A DNA stretch of 64,000 nt from Flavimaribacter sediminis (GTDB lineage: Bacteria > Pseudomonadota > Alphaproteobacteria > Rhizobiales > Rhizobiaceae), in the NCBI RefSeq assembly GCF_019492055.1, contig NZ_JAICBX010000009.1, positions 1-64,000 of the forward strand, written 5' to 3'. The notes below the pieces were generated by a model. It saw only the letters and a program-made list of their open reading frames with translations, made no database searches and was not told where the DNA came from. Each line of letters begins with the position of its first letter. The first letter of the stretch is position 1. Shown in pieces: positions 24,944 through 34,227 of the stretch. The position numbers and the translations under genes were made by a program.

Positions 24944-25933
24944 CTACAGGACGTGACCGGGGTTGGAGCGGATCAGGTCGATTTCCCGAATCGTTTTCAT
25001 CACGGTGATTCGCGTGGTCAGGGCAGTGAGAAAGGCGATAATGATGACGATCGCGACGATGCCGACATAGCCGCCGGGCCCCACCGAGAAGCCGCCGAAC
25101 AGGGCGTTTGTCTGGTCCGATTGCGGGGTGGCGAAATTGTTGTTCGCCCAGACGCCCGCTGACGCGAATATGATCGCCGCCGCGATGCCGCCGGCGGTCG
25201 CGCCTTTCAGAGCGATGATGAAGAAGTGACGCTGGAAGTGCGATGCGACGAAGCCGGCCTCCGCGCCGACGAAATGCAGCACTTCGACGATGTGGTGATT
25301 GCCCGACAGCGCGCCGCGGGTTGCGAAGATCACCGTCAGCACAGTCGCGGCGAAGACGAGCATCAGGATGCATATGCCGATCAGCGTCGTGGTGTTGGCC
25401 ATGGCGACCAGCCGGTTCACCCATGTGCGGTGGTCGTCGAGGTAGACGTTCGGAAGGGCTTGCGTCAACGCTGTGCGCATCGCCTGAAAATCCGGCGGCG
25501 CACCCTCGTCGATGGTGACGATGACCAGCCGGGGCACGGGAAGTTCGTCCAGATCGAGTCCCTCGCCAAGCCAGGGTTCCAGGAGCCGCGAAGTCTCTTC
25601 GTCATTGACGATCGTGGCGTCCGTCGCGCCTTCGAACCCGATCGCGATCCGTCGCGCGGTCTCGAGGGCCTGCTGCATGTCGAGCCCGTCCTGCGGCTTG
25701 ATCTGGATGGTGACTTCCCGCGAAATGTCGCTCTGCCAGGTGTTTGCAGTGTCCTGGACGAGGATGACCGCGCCAAGCGTGAGGCTGGCCAGAAACGACA
25801 TGATCGAAATCACGAACATGAGCGAGCGACCGGCGATGTTCGCCGCCGGAACGATGGGCGCCGTCGGCCGAAGAACAATCTGCCGGGGTTGCCTCGCGCC
25901 GGTTCCGCCGGATGGAGCGCCGCCGTCAGTCAT
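24944..25933 (-). CDS. ftsX: Cell division ABC transporter permease FtsX
   Basis: A 329-aa membrane protein with the FtsX plan: cytoplasmic N terminus, first helix near SLMFVISIMSFLASLTLGAVI, periplasmic loop about 75-190, then three helices. Family block TWVNRLVAMANTTTLIGI and the end TRITVMKTIREIDLIRSNPG are seen. With FtsE it couples ATP hydrolysis to peptidoglycan hydrolases at the septum. The ATG at 25933 overlaps the end of ftsE by 8 bp, which marks translational coupling. Confidence 0.9.
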   Translation of the reverse strand: MTDGGAPSGGTGARQPRQIVLRPTAPIVPAANIAGRSLMFVISIMSFLASLTLGAVILVQDTANTWQSDISREVTIQIKPQDGLDMQQALETARRIAIGFEGATDATIVNDEETSRLLEPWLGEGLDLDELPVPRLVIVTIDEGAPPDFQAMRTALTQALPNVYLDDHRTWVNRLVAMANTTTLIGICILMLVFAATVLTVIFATRGALSGNHHIVEVLHFVGAEAGFVASHFQRHFFIIALKGATAGGIAAAIIFASAGVWANNNFATPQSDQTNALFGGFSVGPGGYVGIVAIVIIIAFLTALTTRITVMKTIREIDLIRSNPGHVL

Positions 25934-26585
25934 ATATATCCAGTCGTCCATGCGACAGGATCATGCGGCGGGCGTCGATCTGGTCCATCAGCGACAGGTC
26001 GTGCGTGGCGATGACGACGGCCGTGCCGAGCTTGTTCAGCTCCATGAAAAGGCGCAGCAATCGGCGCGCAAGCGGCGCGTCGACATTGCCCGTCGGCTCG
26101 TCGGCGAGCAGGATTTCCGGCTGGTCGATCAGGGCGCGGGCGATCGCCGCGCGCTGCTTCTCTCCGCCGGAAAGAATGGGCGGCAAAACGTTCATCCGCT
26201 CACCAAGACCAACCCATTTGAGCAATTCGATGACATCGGTGCGGTAGGTGGATTCCTCGCGGCCCCGCACCCTGAGCGGCAAGGCGACGTTTTCATAGGT
26301 CGTCAGATGATCGAGCAGCCGGAAATCCTGGAAGACAATGCCGATGCGCCGGCGCAAGAGCGGCAGTTCCTGCGGGTCGATAGTGGCGATGTCCCGGTCG
26401 AAGATCCGGATGAAGCCGCGAGTCGGCTGCAGCGACAGGAACAGGAGCCGCAGCAGCGTTGTCTTTCCTGCGCCGGACGGCCCGGTAAGAAACTGGAACG
26501 AGCGCTGCGGAATGTCGAAGGTCAGATCGCGCAGCACTTCCGGGCCCATGCCGTAGCGCAGTCCAACGTTGTCGAAATGAATCAA
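25926..26585 (-). CDS. ftsE: Cell division ATP-binding protein FtsE
   Basis: A 219-aa ABC ATPase. Walker A is GPSGAGKTTLLRLL (about residues 35-48), the Q-loop is GIVFQDFRLLDHLT, the signature is LSGGEKQRAAIARAL, Walker B is ILLADEPTGNVD, and the switch His is in VIATHDLSL. It partners FtsX, encoded immediately downstream with overlap. It starts divergently from the small membrane protein at 26755. Confidence 0.93.
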   Translation of the reverse strand: MIHFDNVGLRYGMGPEVLRDLTFDIPQRSFQFLTGPSGAGKTTLLRLLFLSLQPTRGFIRIFDRDIATIDPQELPLLRRRIGIVFQDFRLLDHLTTYENVALPLRVRGREESTYRTDVIELLKWVGLGERMNVLPPILSGGEKQRAAIARALIDQPEILLADEPTGNVDAPLARRLLRLFMELNKLGTAVVIATHDLSLMDQIDARRMILSHGRLDIYD

Positions 26586-26754
26586 GTCAGCAGCCTCCCC
26601 GTCCGGGTTGCCCTATATGCTGGTTGGTAATCGCTGCGCCGGTCGTTGTGAAAAGACAAGGGTTTCGTATTTGTTAACCGTATCGATTTACCGTCTTGCA
26701 GGGAAGGAATCGACATCGGATAGCCTTCCGGGAACGGGATTGCCTGACAAGCTA

Positions 26755-27168
26755 ATGCAATACAGCCACGGCGCCGGTCAATACGATCGCAGCTTTAATG
26801 TGGAAAATTCCGGTTCGACCGCCCGCCAACGTGGTCGCCATAGACCGTTCGCCAATCGCGCTGCGGCGGAATCGGCCGTATCGGATGTGATCGACGCCGA
26901 ATTCGTGCACATAGACGACAATGGGTCTGTGGTGGAAGTCTTTGGCGCGGACGCTGTGAGACCGGTTTCGCCGGGCGATTTTTTCGAAAGACGCGCACAT
27001 TGCGCCGGTCAAGGCGCCGGTCAAGCCGCAGACGCCGCCGCGCCGGCCGGTTTACCGACGCTTTTCGGCCGGCTCGACCGGATGAGTCCGGTGGGATTTG
27101 GCGCACTGGTGGGGCTCGCATCGCTTTGCGTCTTCTGGTTCTTCGGCGGATACGCGCTATTGCAGTAA
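26755..27168 (+). CDS. Hypothetical single-pass membrane protein
   Basis: A 137-aa protein of unknown function. The first half is polar and charged; SDVIDAEFVHIDDNGSVVEVF (two short strands) is the most ordered part. The end is a membrane helix (VGFGALVGLASLCVFWFFGGYAL). This places a cytoplasmic domain on a C-terminal anchor. The start at 26755 is uncertain: no strong ribosome site is seen. It lies between ftsE and hpt, where other Rhizobiales also carry a small membrane protein, but I cannot name the family. Confidence 0.55.
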   Translation: MQYSHGAGQYDRSFNVENSGSTARQRGRHRPFANRAAAESAVSDVIDAEFVHIDDNGSVVEVFGADAVRPVSPGDFFERRAHCAGQGAGQAADAAAPAGLPTLFGRLDRMSPVGFGALVGLASLCVFWFFGGYALLQ

Positions 27169-27294
27169 GCCTTTATTAACCCTGTCTATCGCGGCTTGCA
27201 GCCGAATGTTGGGAAAGACGGCGGCGAAACGGTTTCAAATCCCGGGCAATTCATGTAGCTAGCAGCTTCGTCAAACTGTTACGGGGCTCCACGC

Positions 27295-27837
27295 ATGCCG
27301 GTCGTACGCGGAAAGAACATCGACATTTTGTACAGCGCGGAAGCAATTCACGCGCGCAATCTCCAGCTGGCGCAGGAAATTGCGACGGCTCCGAAGAACG
27401 ATCTCCTGGTGATTTCGATCCTCAAGGGCTCTTTCATCTTCGCCGCCGATCTGCTGCGCGCCCTGCACGAAGTCGGTCTTGCCCCGGAAGTCGAGTTCAT
27501 TACGCTTTCGAGCTACGGCAAGGGAACGACCAGCCGCGGCGTCAAGATCATCAAGGACATCGACAGCGACGTTAAGGATCGTTCGATCCTGCTGATCGAC
27601 GATATCCTGGAATCCGGAAACACGTTGCGTTTTGCGCGCGACCTGATGTTCGAGCGCGGCGCCAGCGATGTTTCGATCGCCGTTCTGCTCGACAAGCGGT
27701 CGCGTCGCCAGGGCGAACTCGACGCTGACCATGTCGGCTTCGAATGCCCGGATTATTTCGTCGTCGGCTACGGCATGGACGTCGCCTACGCGTTCCGGGA
27801 ACTGCCCTTCGTCGGCGTGGTGACGGGCGACGCCTGA
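27295..27837 (+). CDS. hpt: Hypoxanthine phosphoribosyltransferase
   Basis: A 180-aa type I PRTase. The PRPP loop is ILLIDDILESGNTLRFAR (about residues 97-114). LVISILKGSFIFAADLLRAL is the pyrophosphate-binding region; EFITLSSYGKGTTSRGV includes the flexible active-site loop. The base-binding end is YFVVGYGMDVAYAFRELPFVGVV. It salvages hypoxanthine or guanine with PRPP to give IMP or GMP. It is a single gene upstream of cpdR. Confidence 0.93.
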   Translation: MPVVRGKNIDILYSAEAIHARNLQLAQEIATAPKNDLLVISILKGSFIFAADLLRALHEVGLAPEVEFITLSSYGKGTTSRGVKIIKDIDSDVKDRSILLIDDILESGNTLRFARDLMFERGASDVSIAVLLDKRSRRQGELDADHVGFECPDYFVVGYGMDVAYAFRELPFVGVVTGDA

Positions 27838-28029
27838 GCGCCTTTGGGCGGCCGCCAACCAAACGTTAATCATGTTGATCGATAGGCCTCGCGAAAAGCC
27901 GCCTGCGCGGGGCTGAAACCGACTTCGTTTACCCGCCGACAAGATTTGGATGTTTTGCTGTTTCACACAAGAGGCAACAGGAAGCCCGTTTGGCGACGAC
28001 GGCTCCAAAGACAATCAGGTAGGTATGGC

Positions 28030-28392
28030 ATGGCAAGAATTCTGATCGCGGAAGACGAGGACGCGCTTCGGCGCTTCGTGAGTCGTGCGCTGCAGATGGA
28101 CGGACATGAGGTGGTGGAAGTCGCGGACGGCGCAGAAGGCCTGCACTGCCTGCGCGACGGCGAACGCTACGACCTTTTGCTGTCTGATATTCGTATGCCG
28201 GAACTGGACGGCATTGCGCTGGCCCATACTGCGGCGATCGAGTTTCCGGCGACGAAGATCCTGCTGATGACGGGCTTCGCCGAACAGCGCGAACGCGCCG
28301 ACAATCTGGCGCGGATTGTCGTGGACGTCGTGCCGAAACCGTTCAGCCTTCCCGATATTCGTTACGCGGTGGCCGAAGCGCTGTCGCACTGA
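28030..28392 (+). CDS. cpdR: CpdR single-domain response regulator
   Basis: A 120-aa receiver domain with no output domain. The acidic pocket is AEDEDALRRF, the phosphorylated Asp is in LLLSDIRMPELDG, the Thr/Ser switch is LLMTGFA, and the Lys is in PKPFSLPDI. In Caulobacter and Sinorhizobium CpdR, unphosphorylated, recruits ClpXP to the pole and promotes CtrA degradation; CckA-ChpT phosphorylate it. The short size and the end PDIRYAVAEALS are as in CpdR1. AGGTATGGC precedes the start. Confidence 0.9.
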   Translation: MARILIAEDEDALRRFVSRALQMDGHEVVEVADGAEGLHCLRDGERYDLLLSDIRMPELDGIALAHTAAIEFPATKILLMTGFAEQRERADNLARIVVDVVPKPFSLPDIRYAVAEALSH

Positions 28393-28448
28393 CGCCAGTT
28401 CGGCCAGCGGCCGAAACGCTGCCCGCCCGGTCGCCGGAGGCGACCTGT

Positions 28449-28477
28449 CCCCATTGCAGGTCGGGCCTGCAATGGGG
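28449..28477. terminator. Perfect 12-bp stem-loop between convergent genes
   Basis: CCCCATTGCAGG (28449-28460) and CCTGCAATGGGG (28466-28477) form a perfect stem around a 5-nt loop. It lies midway between the stops of cpdR and the TIGR02302 gene. It resembles the second palindrome of the REP-like elements (TTGCGGGCTTGACCCGCAA) in layout. It may act as a bidirectional terminator without a T-tract, or be a diverged REP unit. Confidence 0.55.
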
Positions 28478-28496
28478 TCGCAGCCTTGGGCGCTGA

Positions 28497-31058
28497 TCAG
28501 TTGTTGTTGTCCAGAAGCCGCTCCAGATAGAAGCGCTCCATTTCGGGCCGGAAGGCGTCGCCGAGCCGGTCGCGAATGGCTTCCAGGATCCGGCGGGCGC
28601 GCTGGATATCGGCTTCCTCCGGAATCTTGACGTTTTCTCCGAAATCCGGGCCGGTGTTGGCTTGCGGCCTGCCGAGCGGATCGCGGCCCTGCCGATTGGG
28701 CGAAGCCTGGCCGTTCATCGGACCCGGGTTCTGGCCCATGGCCTGACGCATCTGGTTCATCATGTCCTGGGCGCCGCGGCGCAGCGCCTGCAGGGCGCGG
28801 CCCTGTTCGTCGACGGCGGTCCCGCCTTCGCCTTCACCCAGCGCTTCGCCAGCCTCGCCCATGGCTTCGCCGGCCTCATCGAAGCCTTCGCCGGGCTGAA
28901 TGCCGAATTCTTCCAGCGCCTGCTGCAATTCGCCAAGCTGCTGCTGCAGCGCGTCCTGCTGTTCCTGCAACTGACGCAGCGCCTCGCGGAGCTGCTCCTC
29001 GGTCATGTCGCCCATTTCGCCTTGCTGCTGCTGACCGTTCTCGCCCTGCTGCTGTTGCTGCTGGCCTTCATTGCCGAAAAGCTGCTGTTGCCGGCGCTGC
29101 CTCAGCGCCTGTTCGAGATCGAAGGTCTCTTCCATCAATTGCTGCTGGCGCTGCATCAGTTCGCCGAGTTCGTCCATCCGCTGGCGCATGGGATTGTCGC
29201 CCTGGGCCTGCTGATGCTGGCCTGTCTGCAGATTGTTCATCATGCGCTGCAGTTCCGACAGCAATTGCTGCGCCTGATCGCGCGCGCCGGATTGCGCCAG
29301 ATTCTCGATCTGGTCGAGCAGGCGGTCGATGTCCTGTTGGCGCAGAATGTTCTGCATGGATTGCGGCGGCATTTGCTGGGCCATCTCGGGGTTCTGCTGC
29401 ATGGCCTGCGCCAGCGCCTCGAGGAATTCCTGCATGGCTTCGCGCAACTCGTCCATCAACGCCTGAATGGTTTCGTCGTCCGCGCCGTTTTCAAGCGCCT
29501 CGGAGAGGGCGCGCTGGGCGTCGCGCAGACGCCGTTCGGCGAAGGAGAGGTCGCCGTCCTCGATGCCGATGGCGATGTCCCACATGTAGTCCGCCGCGTC
29601 GCGCAGCATGTCGTCGTCGAAGGCTTGGCGCATGCGGGCGCGCGCCGACTTGATGAGAAGGTAATGCGTCGTGTTGTCGATGGTTTCTTCCGCCGCCATG
29701 GTCAGGGCGTCGTTGAACTCCACCGCCCGGTCGAGATCGTTTGTGTCGAGACTGAGGATCTGGCGCTGCTCGGCGACGGAACCGGCGAGCAGATTGTAGA
29801 AGGTCCTGGCCGGCAGGATCGTTTCGACCGTCTCGCTACGTCCCTCCTGGCCGGTTGCGTCGGTTGCGACGAGCGTGATCTTCACGGCTTTGCCGGCCAT
29901 CGGATGTTCCGTCAGGTCACGGCTTTCGCGACCCTTGCGGGACCGGGCATTGCGTTTCGGCACCGTCAATTCGTATTCCGGCAGGTCGTAGAGTGGATTG
30001 GCGTCGTCGGCGGAGGGCTCGACGGGCAGGATTTCGGCGCGGGCGGATTCGAGGCCGTAATCGTCGCTGGCGGAAAAGGCAATCTCCAGCGCGCCGTTGG
30101 CGGCGGCCGCTGGATCCGCCTCGAAGGCGATGACCGGCGCTTCGTCGGCCAGCAGGTCAAAGGTCCAGCCATGGATAGGCGCTTCGGCCTGGCGTATCTC
30201 GAGCCGGCCGCTGTCTGGAATCGGAAAACGATAATTGCGCGCCGCCGCCGTGGCGACGCCGTCCTCGTTTTCTTCCTCCCCGATTGTTTCCTCATTGTAG
30301 GCGACTGCCTCCGAGCCCTGGCCGCCGACGATGCGCACAAGCACCTCGCTGCCTTCGGGAACGGTGATGATGTCTGGCAGGCCGATTTCGCCGCCAGTGA
30401 GAAACAGCGGCGCCTTGCCGGTGTAGGCCGGGGGCGTCACCCAGGCGTCAATGCGGATACCGGCGAGATTTTCTGTTCGGGCGTGGCTCGTAAAGGCGTC
30501 TCCAAGCCGGCCGGAATGGTTCGACCAGGAATAGCCAAAGGCGGCGACGAGCAGCAACGCGACGAGCGCCCGAACGCCCCATGGGTCAGCGCGGGGCGTA
30601 TCGGGCTTCGGCGCATGCACATGCACATCGTCGAGCCTGTCATACATGCGCTGCTTGTGGGTTTGCCAAAGCACCCGCGCAAACTCGGAGTCGTTTTCCA
30701 GCCGGTCCGACTGGACGGCGATCGCCTGGTGGGCGATACGGTTGTCTTTCTCGAGGCGCCTTGTGGCCTCCTGTGCGTCGGGCCAGCGCAGACGACGAAG
30801 CGGAACGAGGCTTGCCAGGAACGCCGCCAGCATAGCGGCCAGCGAGGCGATGCGCGCCCAGTCGGGCACGGCGCGAAAATAACCGATCCAGGACAGTATC
30901 GCGAAGAGGGCGAGAACGCCGAAAGCAGGCAGCAACCTGGGCCACAGCCGCTCAAGAAAAATCACGACGCGCGTAAACTGACGGCTGACGGAAATTCGCG
31001 CCAACCGGCTGACTTTGGAGGCTGCTTCGTTCGAAGCTTCGTTCTGGTTCATCGCCAC
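28497..31058 (-). CDS. TIGR02302 (DUF4175) family large membrane protein
   Basis: An 853-aa protein, normal length for the family. Two N-terminal membrane helices (about 40-90) and one more near residue 170 precede a periplasmic or surface region. From about residue 530 the protein turns very Gln-, Met- and Glu-rich with coiled-coil character, including Gln tracts near residues 690-720. The end RRILEAIRDRLGDAFRPEME is well conserved in the family. Function unknown; it is found in Rhizobiales next to lysA and cpdR-like genes. The Gln-rich part makes a long open frame on the opposite strand, which I treat as a shadow. Confidence 0.88.
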   Translation of the reverse strand: MAMNQNEASNEAASKVSRLARISVSRQFTRVVIFLERLWPRLLPAFGVLALFAILSWIGYFRAVPDWARIASLAAMLAAFLASLVPLRRLRWPDAQEATRRLEKDNRIAHQAIAVQSDRLENDSEFARVLWQTHKQRMYDRLDDVHVHAPKPDTPRADPWGVRALVALLLVAAFGYSWSNHSGRLGDAFTSHARTENLAGIRIDAWVTPPAYTGKAPLFLTGGEIGLPDIITVPEGSEVLVRIVGGQGSEAVAYNEETIGEEENEDGVATAAARNYRFPIPDSGRLEIRQAEAPIHGWTFDLLADEAPVIAFEADPAAAANGALEIAFSASDDYGLESARAEILPVEPSADDANPLYDLPEYELTVPKRNARSRKGRESRDLTEHPMAGKAVKITLVATDATGQEGRSETVETILPARTFYNLLAGSVAEQRQILSLDTNDLDRAVEFNDALTMAAEETIDNTTHYLLIKSARARMRQAFDDDMLRDAADYMWDIAIGIEDGDLSFAERRLRDAQRALSEALENGADDETIQALMDELREAMQEFLEALAQAMQQNPEMAQQMPPQSMQNILRQQDIDRLLDQIENLAQSGARDQAQQLLSELQRMMNNLQTGQHQQAQGDNPMRQRMDELGELMQRQQQLMEETFDLEQALRQRRQQQLFGNEGQQQQQQGENGQQQQGEMGDMTEEQLREALRQLQEQQDALQQQLGELQQALEEFGIQPGEGFDEAGEAMGEAGEALGEGEGGTAVDEQGRALQALRRGAQDMMNQMRQAMGQNPGPMNGQASPNRQGRDPLGRPQANTGPDFGENVKIPEEADIQRARRILEAIRDRLGDAFRPEMERFYLERLLDNNN

Positions 31059-31149
31059 AGTCCCTCTGCGCCATAAAGAATAGCACTCTTTTGGGCGATG
31101 GCGAGGCCGGCAACGAAATTGTGACCTACCGCAACGCTTTATTCCGTGG

Positions 31150-32418
31150 TTATTTCAGCCAGTCGGGAATGGAATCGAGGCCGATCAGATCCTCATAGGT
31201 CGGGCGCGGGCGAACGACGTGATAGCTGTCGCCCCTGACCAGAACCTCCGGCGCGAGCAGGCGGGTGTTGTAGGTGGAGGACTGGACCGCGCCGTAGGCG
31301 CCAGCCGTTCCAACCGCGATCAGGTCGCCCTGCTTCAGCTCCGGCAGAGACCGCTCGCGGGCGAGAAAGTCGCCGCTTTCGCAGACCGGGCCGACGACGT
31401 CGACGACGATATGCGGCGTATCCGCCGGCGGCAGGACCACCGGCCGGATGTCGTGCCATGCGTCGTAGAGGGTCGGCCGGATGAGATCGTTCATGGCCGC
31501 GTCGACAATTGCGAAATTGCGAGCGTCGCCGTGCTTCATGTAAAGCACCTCGGCGACCAGAATTCCGGCGTTTCCGGCGATCATGCGGCCGGGTTCGAAG
31601 ATAACCTGGCAGTCGAGCTGGCGCACCTGTTCCAGCACGACGTCGGCATAGGCGCGCGGATCGGGCGGCGGTTCGTTGTCTGACCGATAGGGGATGCCGA
31701 GCCCGCCGCCGACGTCGACGTGCCGGATGGCGTGGCCCGCCGCGCGCAGCTTGCCCACGATCTCCTTCAGAAGCAGGAAGGCGTCGCCATAGGGCTTCAG
31801 ATCTGTGATCTGGCTGCCGATATGCATGTCGATGCCGGTGATCTCGACGCCGGGCATGGCGGCGGCGCGCGCATAGACAGCTTCGGCGTGTTCGAGGGAA
31901 ATGCCGAACTTGTTTTCCTTCTTGCCGGTCGAGATCTTGGCGTGGGTGCGGGCGTCGACATCCGGGTTGATTCGAAAGGAGACCGGCGCGCGCTTGCCGA
32001 GCGCCTGGGCGCGCGCGTTGATCATGTCGAGTTCGGGTTCGGACTCTACGTTGAAGCAGAGAATGCCGACTTCAAGGCCGAAATCGATTTCGGCCGCCGT
32101 CTTGCCGACGCCGGAAAAGACGATCTTCGACGGCTCAATGCCGGCGGCAAGCGCGCGACGCAACTCACCTTCCGACACGACGTCGGCGCCTGCGCCCATT
32201 TGCGCCAGGGTCATCAGGACGGCCTGGTTGGAGTTGGCCTTCATGGCGTAGCAGACAAGCGCGTCGATATCCGAAAAGGCCTCGGCGAAGACACGATAGT
32301 GGCGCGTCAGCGTCGCAGTCGAATAGCAATAGAAAGGGGTGCCGACCGCGCGCGCAATGTCGGGAATGCTGACGCCCTCGGCATGCAGGACGCCGTCTCG
32401 ATACTCGAAATGATTCAC
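31150..32418 (-). CDS. lysA: Diaminopimelate decarboxylase
   Basis: A 422-aa fold-type III PLP enzyme. The PLP lysine is in VCYAMKANSNQAVL, the specificity region is DMHIGSQITDL, the phosphate loop is VDVGGGLGIPY, and the C-terminal catalytic block is VGPVCESGDFLARER with the active Cys. It decarboxylates meso-diaminopimelate to lysine, the last step. The gene starts 10 bp after the small lipoprotein gene and is in the argH-lptM-lysA operon order typical of the lineage. Confidence 0.94.
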   Translation of the reverse strand: MNHFEYRDGVLHAEGVSIPDIARAVGTPFYCYSTATLTRHYRVFAEAFSDIDALVCYAMKANSNQAVLMTLAQMGAGADVVSEGELRRALAAGIEPSKIVFSGVGKTAAEIDFGLEVGILCFNVESEPELDMINARAQALGKRAPVSFRINPDVDARTHAKISTGKKENKFGISLEHAEAVYARAAAMPGVEITGIDMHIGSQITDLKPYGDAFLLLKEIVGKLRAAGHAIRHVDVGGGLGIPYRSDNEPPPDPRAYADVVLEQVRQLDCQVIFEPGRMIAGNAGILVAEVLYMKHGDARNFAIVDAAMNDLIRPTLYDAWHDIRPVVLPPADTPHIVVDVVGPVCESGDFLARERSLPELKQGDLIAVGTAGAYGAVQSSTYNTRLLAPEVLVRGDSYHVVRPRPTYEDLIGLDSIPDWLK

Positions 32419-32428
32419 GGTTTTCGGC

Positions 32429-32716
32429 CTACTGGATCAGCGGATCGAGAATGAACGGTTTGTCGGGGTTTCCGCGTTTGCGCTTGCCTTCTTCGCCTTC
32501 CCCTTGCGGGCCGGCGCTTGCCGATTGCGGACCGCCGGGGCCTGCAGACTGATCAGCGGTTCCGCCTTTGGCGTCGTCGGCGGCGCGTTCGCGCGGCAGC
32601 TGCCTCGGATTGGGATCAGGCAGTCTCAGCTCGTTCTTTCGACCGCATCCTGCGGCGATCAACGCAATCATGGACAGGACGGCGGCCATCTTCAAATAGG
32701 TTACAGCGGTCTTCAT
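32429..32716 (-). CDS. Small lipoprotein, LptM-like
   Basis: A 95-aa lipoprotein. The signal sequence (MKTAVTYLKMAAVLSMIALI) ends in a lipobox AAGCGRKNEL, so Cys is lipidated. The short CGRKNELRLPDPNP segment after it is the LptM motif; LptM helps assemble the LPS transporter LptD in E. coli. The remainder is low-complexity, Gly/Pro/charged, ending KPFILDPLIQ. The ATG at 32716 sits at the right place for the signal peptide. It lies between argH and lysA on the same strand, an arrangement common in Hyphomicrobiales. Confidence 0.82.
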   Translation of the reverse strand: MKTAVTYLKMAAVLSMIALIAAGCGRKNELRLPDPNPRQLPRERAADDAKGGTADQSAGPGGPQSASAGPQGEGEEGKRKRGNPDKPFILDPLIQ

Positions 32717-32810
32717 ACGTTCGCACCTGCCCGATATGCAGTCATTCGAAATAAACCCAGAGATCTTGTAGCGAAGTTCGCGGCGATTGTGCACCCTGCA
32801 TTTTGCCTAA

Positions 32811-34199
32811 TTACAGATGCTTGCGCCACCAGGTGATTTGCCGGCGCACTTCATCAGGCGCGGCGCCGCCGAAACTGGTGCGGCTTGCGACGGAGGCTTC
32901 GACGCTCAGCACCGAATAGACGTCGTCGGTGATGGCGTCGTTGATGGACTGCAGGTCGGCGAGTTCGAGCCCGGACAGGTCGCATCCCTTCTCTTCCGCC
33001 AGCGCCACCGCCTGCCCTGTGACATGGTGGGCCTCGCGGAAGGGCAGGCCTGCCACGCGGACCAGCCAGTCGGCGAGATCGGTGGCGGTGGAATAACCGG
33101 CGCCTGCGGCGTGGCGCATGGCGTCCGGCAGCACCTGCAGGTCGCGGATCATGCCGGTCATGGCGGCGATTGCGAGTTCAAGCGTGGCGGCGGCGTCAAA
33201 GACCTGCTCCTTGTCCTCCTGCATGTCCTTGGAGTAGGCGAGCGGCAGGCCCTTCATGACAGTGAGAAGCGCAATGAGAGCGCCGTTGATACGGCCGGTC
33301 TTGGCGCGCACGAGTTCGGCGGCGTCGGGATTCTTCTTCTGCGGCATGATGGACGAGCCTGTCGAAAAGGCGTCCGACAGCCGGACGAAACCGAATTGCG
33401 GCGTCGACCAGATGACGATCTCTTCCGCCAGCCGCGAAAGATGCGTGCCGCAAATCGCCGCAGCCGACAGGAACTCCAGGGCGAAATCGCGGTCCGACAC
33501 GGTGTCGATGGAGTTGCGGGTCGGGCCGGAAAAGCCGAGCGCCCTGGCCGTCTGGTGGCGATCGATCGGAAAGCCCGTGCCGGCCAGCGCGGCGGCGCCG
33601 AGCGGGCATTCGTCCAGCCGGGCAAGCGCGTCGCGCATGCGCGAGCGGTCGCGGGAAAACATTTCGACATAGGCCATGCAATGGTGGCCAAACGTCACCG
33701 GCTGCGCCGTCTGGAGGTGCGTGAAGCCGGGCATGACGGTGTCGGCGTGCTCTTCGGCCTTGTCGAGGAAGGCCGCCATCAGCGCGCCGAGCGCCGCCAC
33801 CGATTTCTCCAGTTCCGCGCGCACCCACATGCGGAAATCGACGGCGACCTGATCGTTGCGCGAGCGCGCGGTGTGCAGCCGGCCTGCCGCAGGGCCGACA
33901 AGGTCGGCGAGACGCGACTCGATGTTCATGTGAATGTCTTCGAGCTGTCGCGAAAATGTGAAGGTTCCGGCATTGATTTCGGACAGTATTGTGTTCAAAC
34001 CGGCGACAATCCGGTCGCGGTCGTCGCCGGAGACGATGCCGGTGTCGGCCAGCATGGCGACATGGGCGAGCGAGCCTTCGATATCCTGCGCCGACAGCTT
34101 GCGGTCGAAATCGATGGATGCATTGATTTCTTCCATGATGGCGTCGGGGCCGGAGGCGAAACGCCCGCCCCACATCTGGTTGGAGGTTTTACCGGTCAT
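32811..34199 (-). CDS. argH: Argininosuccinate lyase
   Basis: A 462-aa enzyme of the fumarase/aspartase superfamily. The signature loop is [18 protein letters not shown] (about residues 280-297). [16 protein letters not shown] and [13 protein letters not shown] are further family blocks. It splits argininosuccinate into arginine and fumarate. The ATG at 34199 gives the canonical N terminus ([13 protein letters not shown]). The start codon shares bases with an upstream ATG of the divergent thioredoxin-like gene. Confidence 0.95.
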   Translation of the reverse strand: MTGKTSNQMWGGRFASGPDAIMEEINASIDFDRKLSAQDIEGSLAHVAMLADTGIVSGDDRDRIVAGLNTILSEINAGTFTFSRQLEDIHMNIESRLADLVGPAAGRLHTARSRNDQVAVDFRMWVRAELEKSVAALGALMAAFLDKAEEHADTVMPGFTHLQTAQPVTFGHHCMAYVEMFSRDRSRMRDALARLDECPLGAAALAGTGFPIDRHQTARALGFSGPTRNSIDTVSDRDFALEFLSAAAICGTHLSRLAEEIVIWSTPQFGFVRLSDAFSTGSSIMPQKKNPDAAELVRAKTGRINGALIALLTVMKGLPLAYSKDMQEDKEQVFDAAATLELAIAAMTGMIRDLQVLPDAMRHAAGAGYSTATDLADWLVRVAGLPFREAHHVTGQAVALAEEKGCDLSGLELADLQSINDAITDDVYSVLSVEASVASRTSFGGAAPDEVRRQITWWRKHL

Positions 34200-34227
34200 G
34201 AATGAAGATACTCCGGAGAAGACGTCG

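Noticed and set aside
26670-27880. CtrA-binding sites (TTAA-N7-TTAA) near ftsE, hpt and cpdR
   Set aside because: Several TTAACC-like half sites are present, but none has a properly spaced second half.
28662-31076. An 804-codon open frame antisense to the TIGR02302 gene
   Set aside because: Its Leu/His-rich translation mirrors the Gln-rich coding strand, it has no ribosome site, and the minus-strand protein has clear family conservation.
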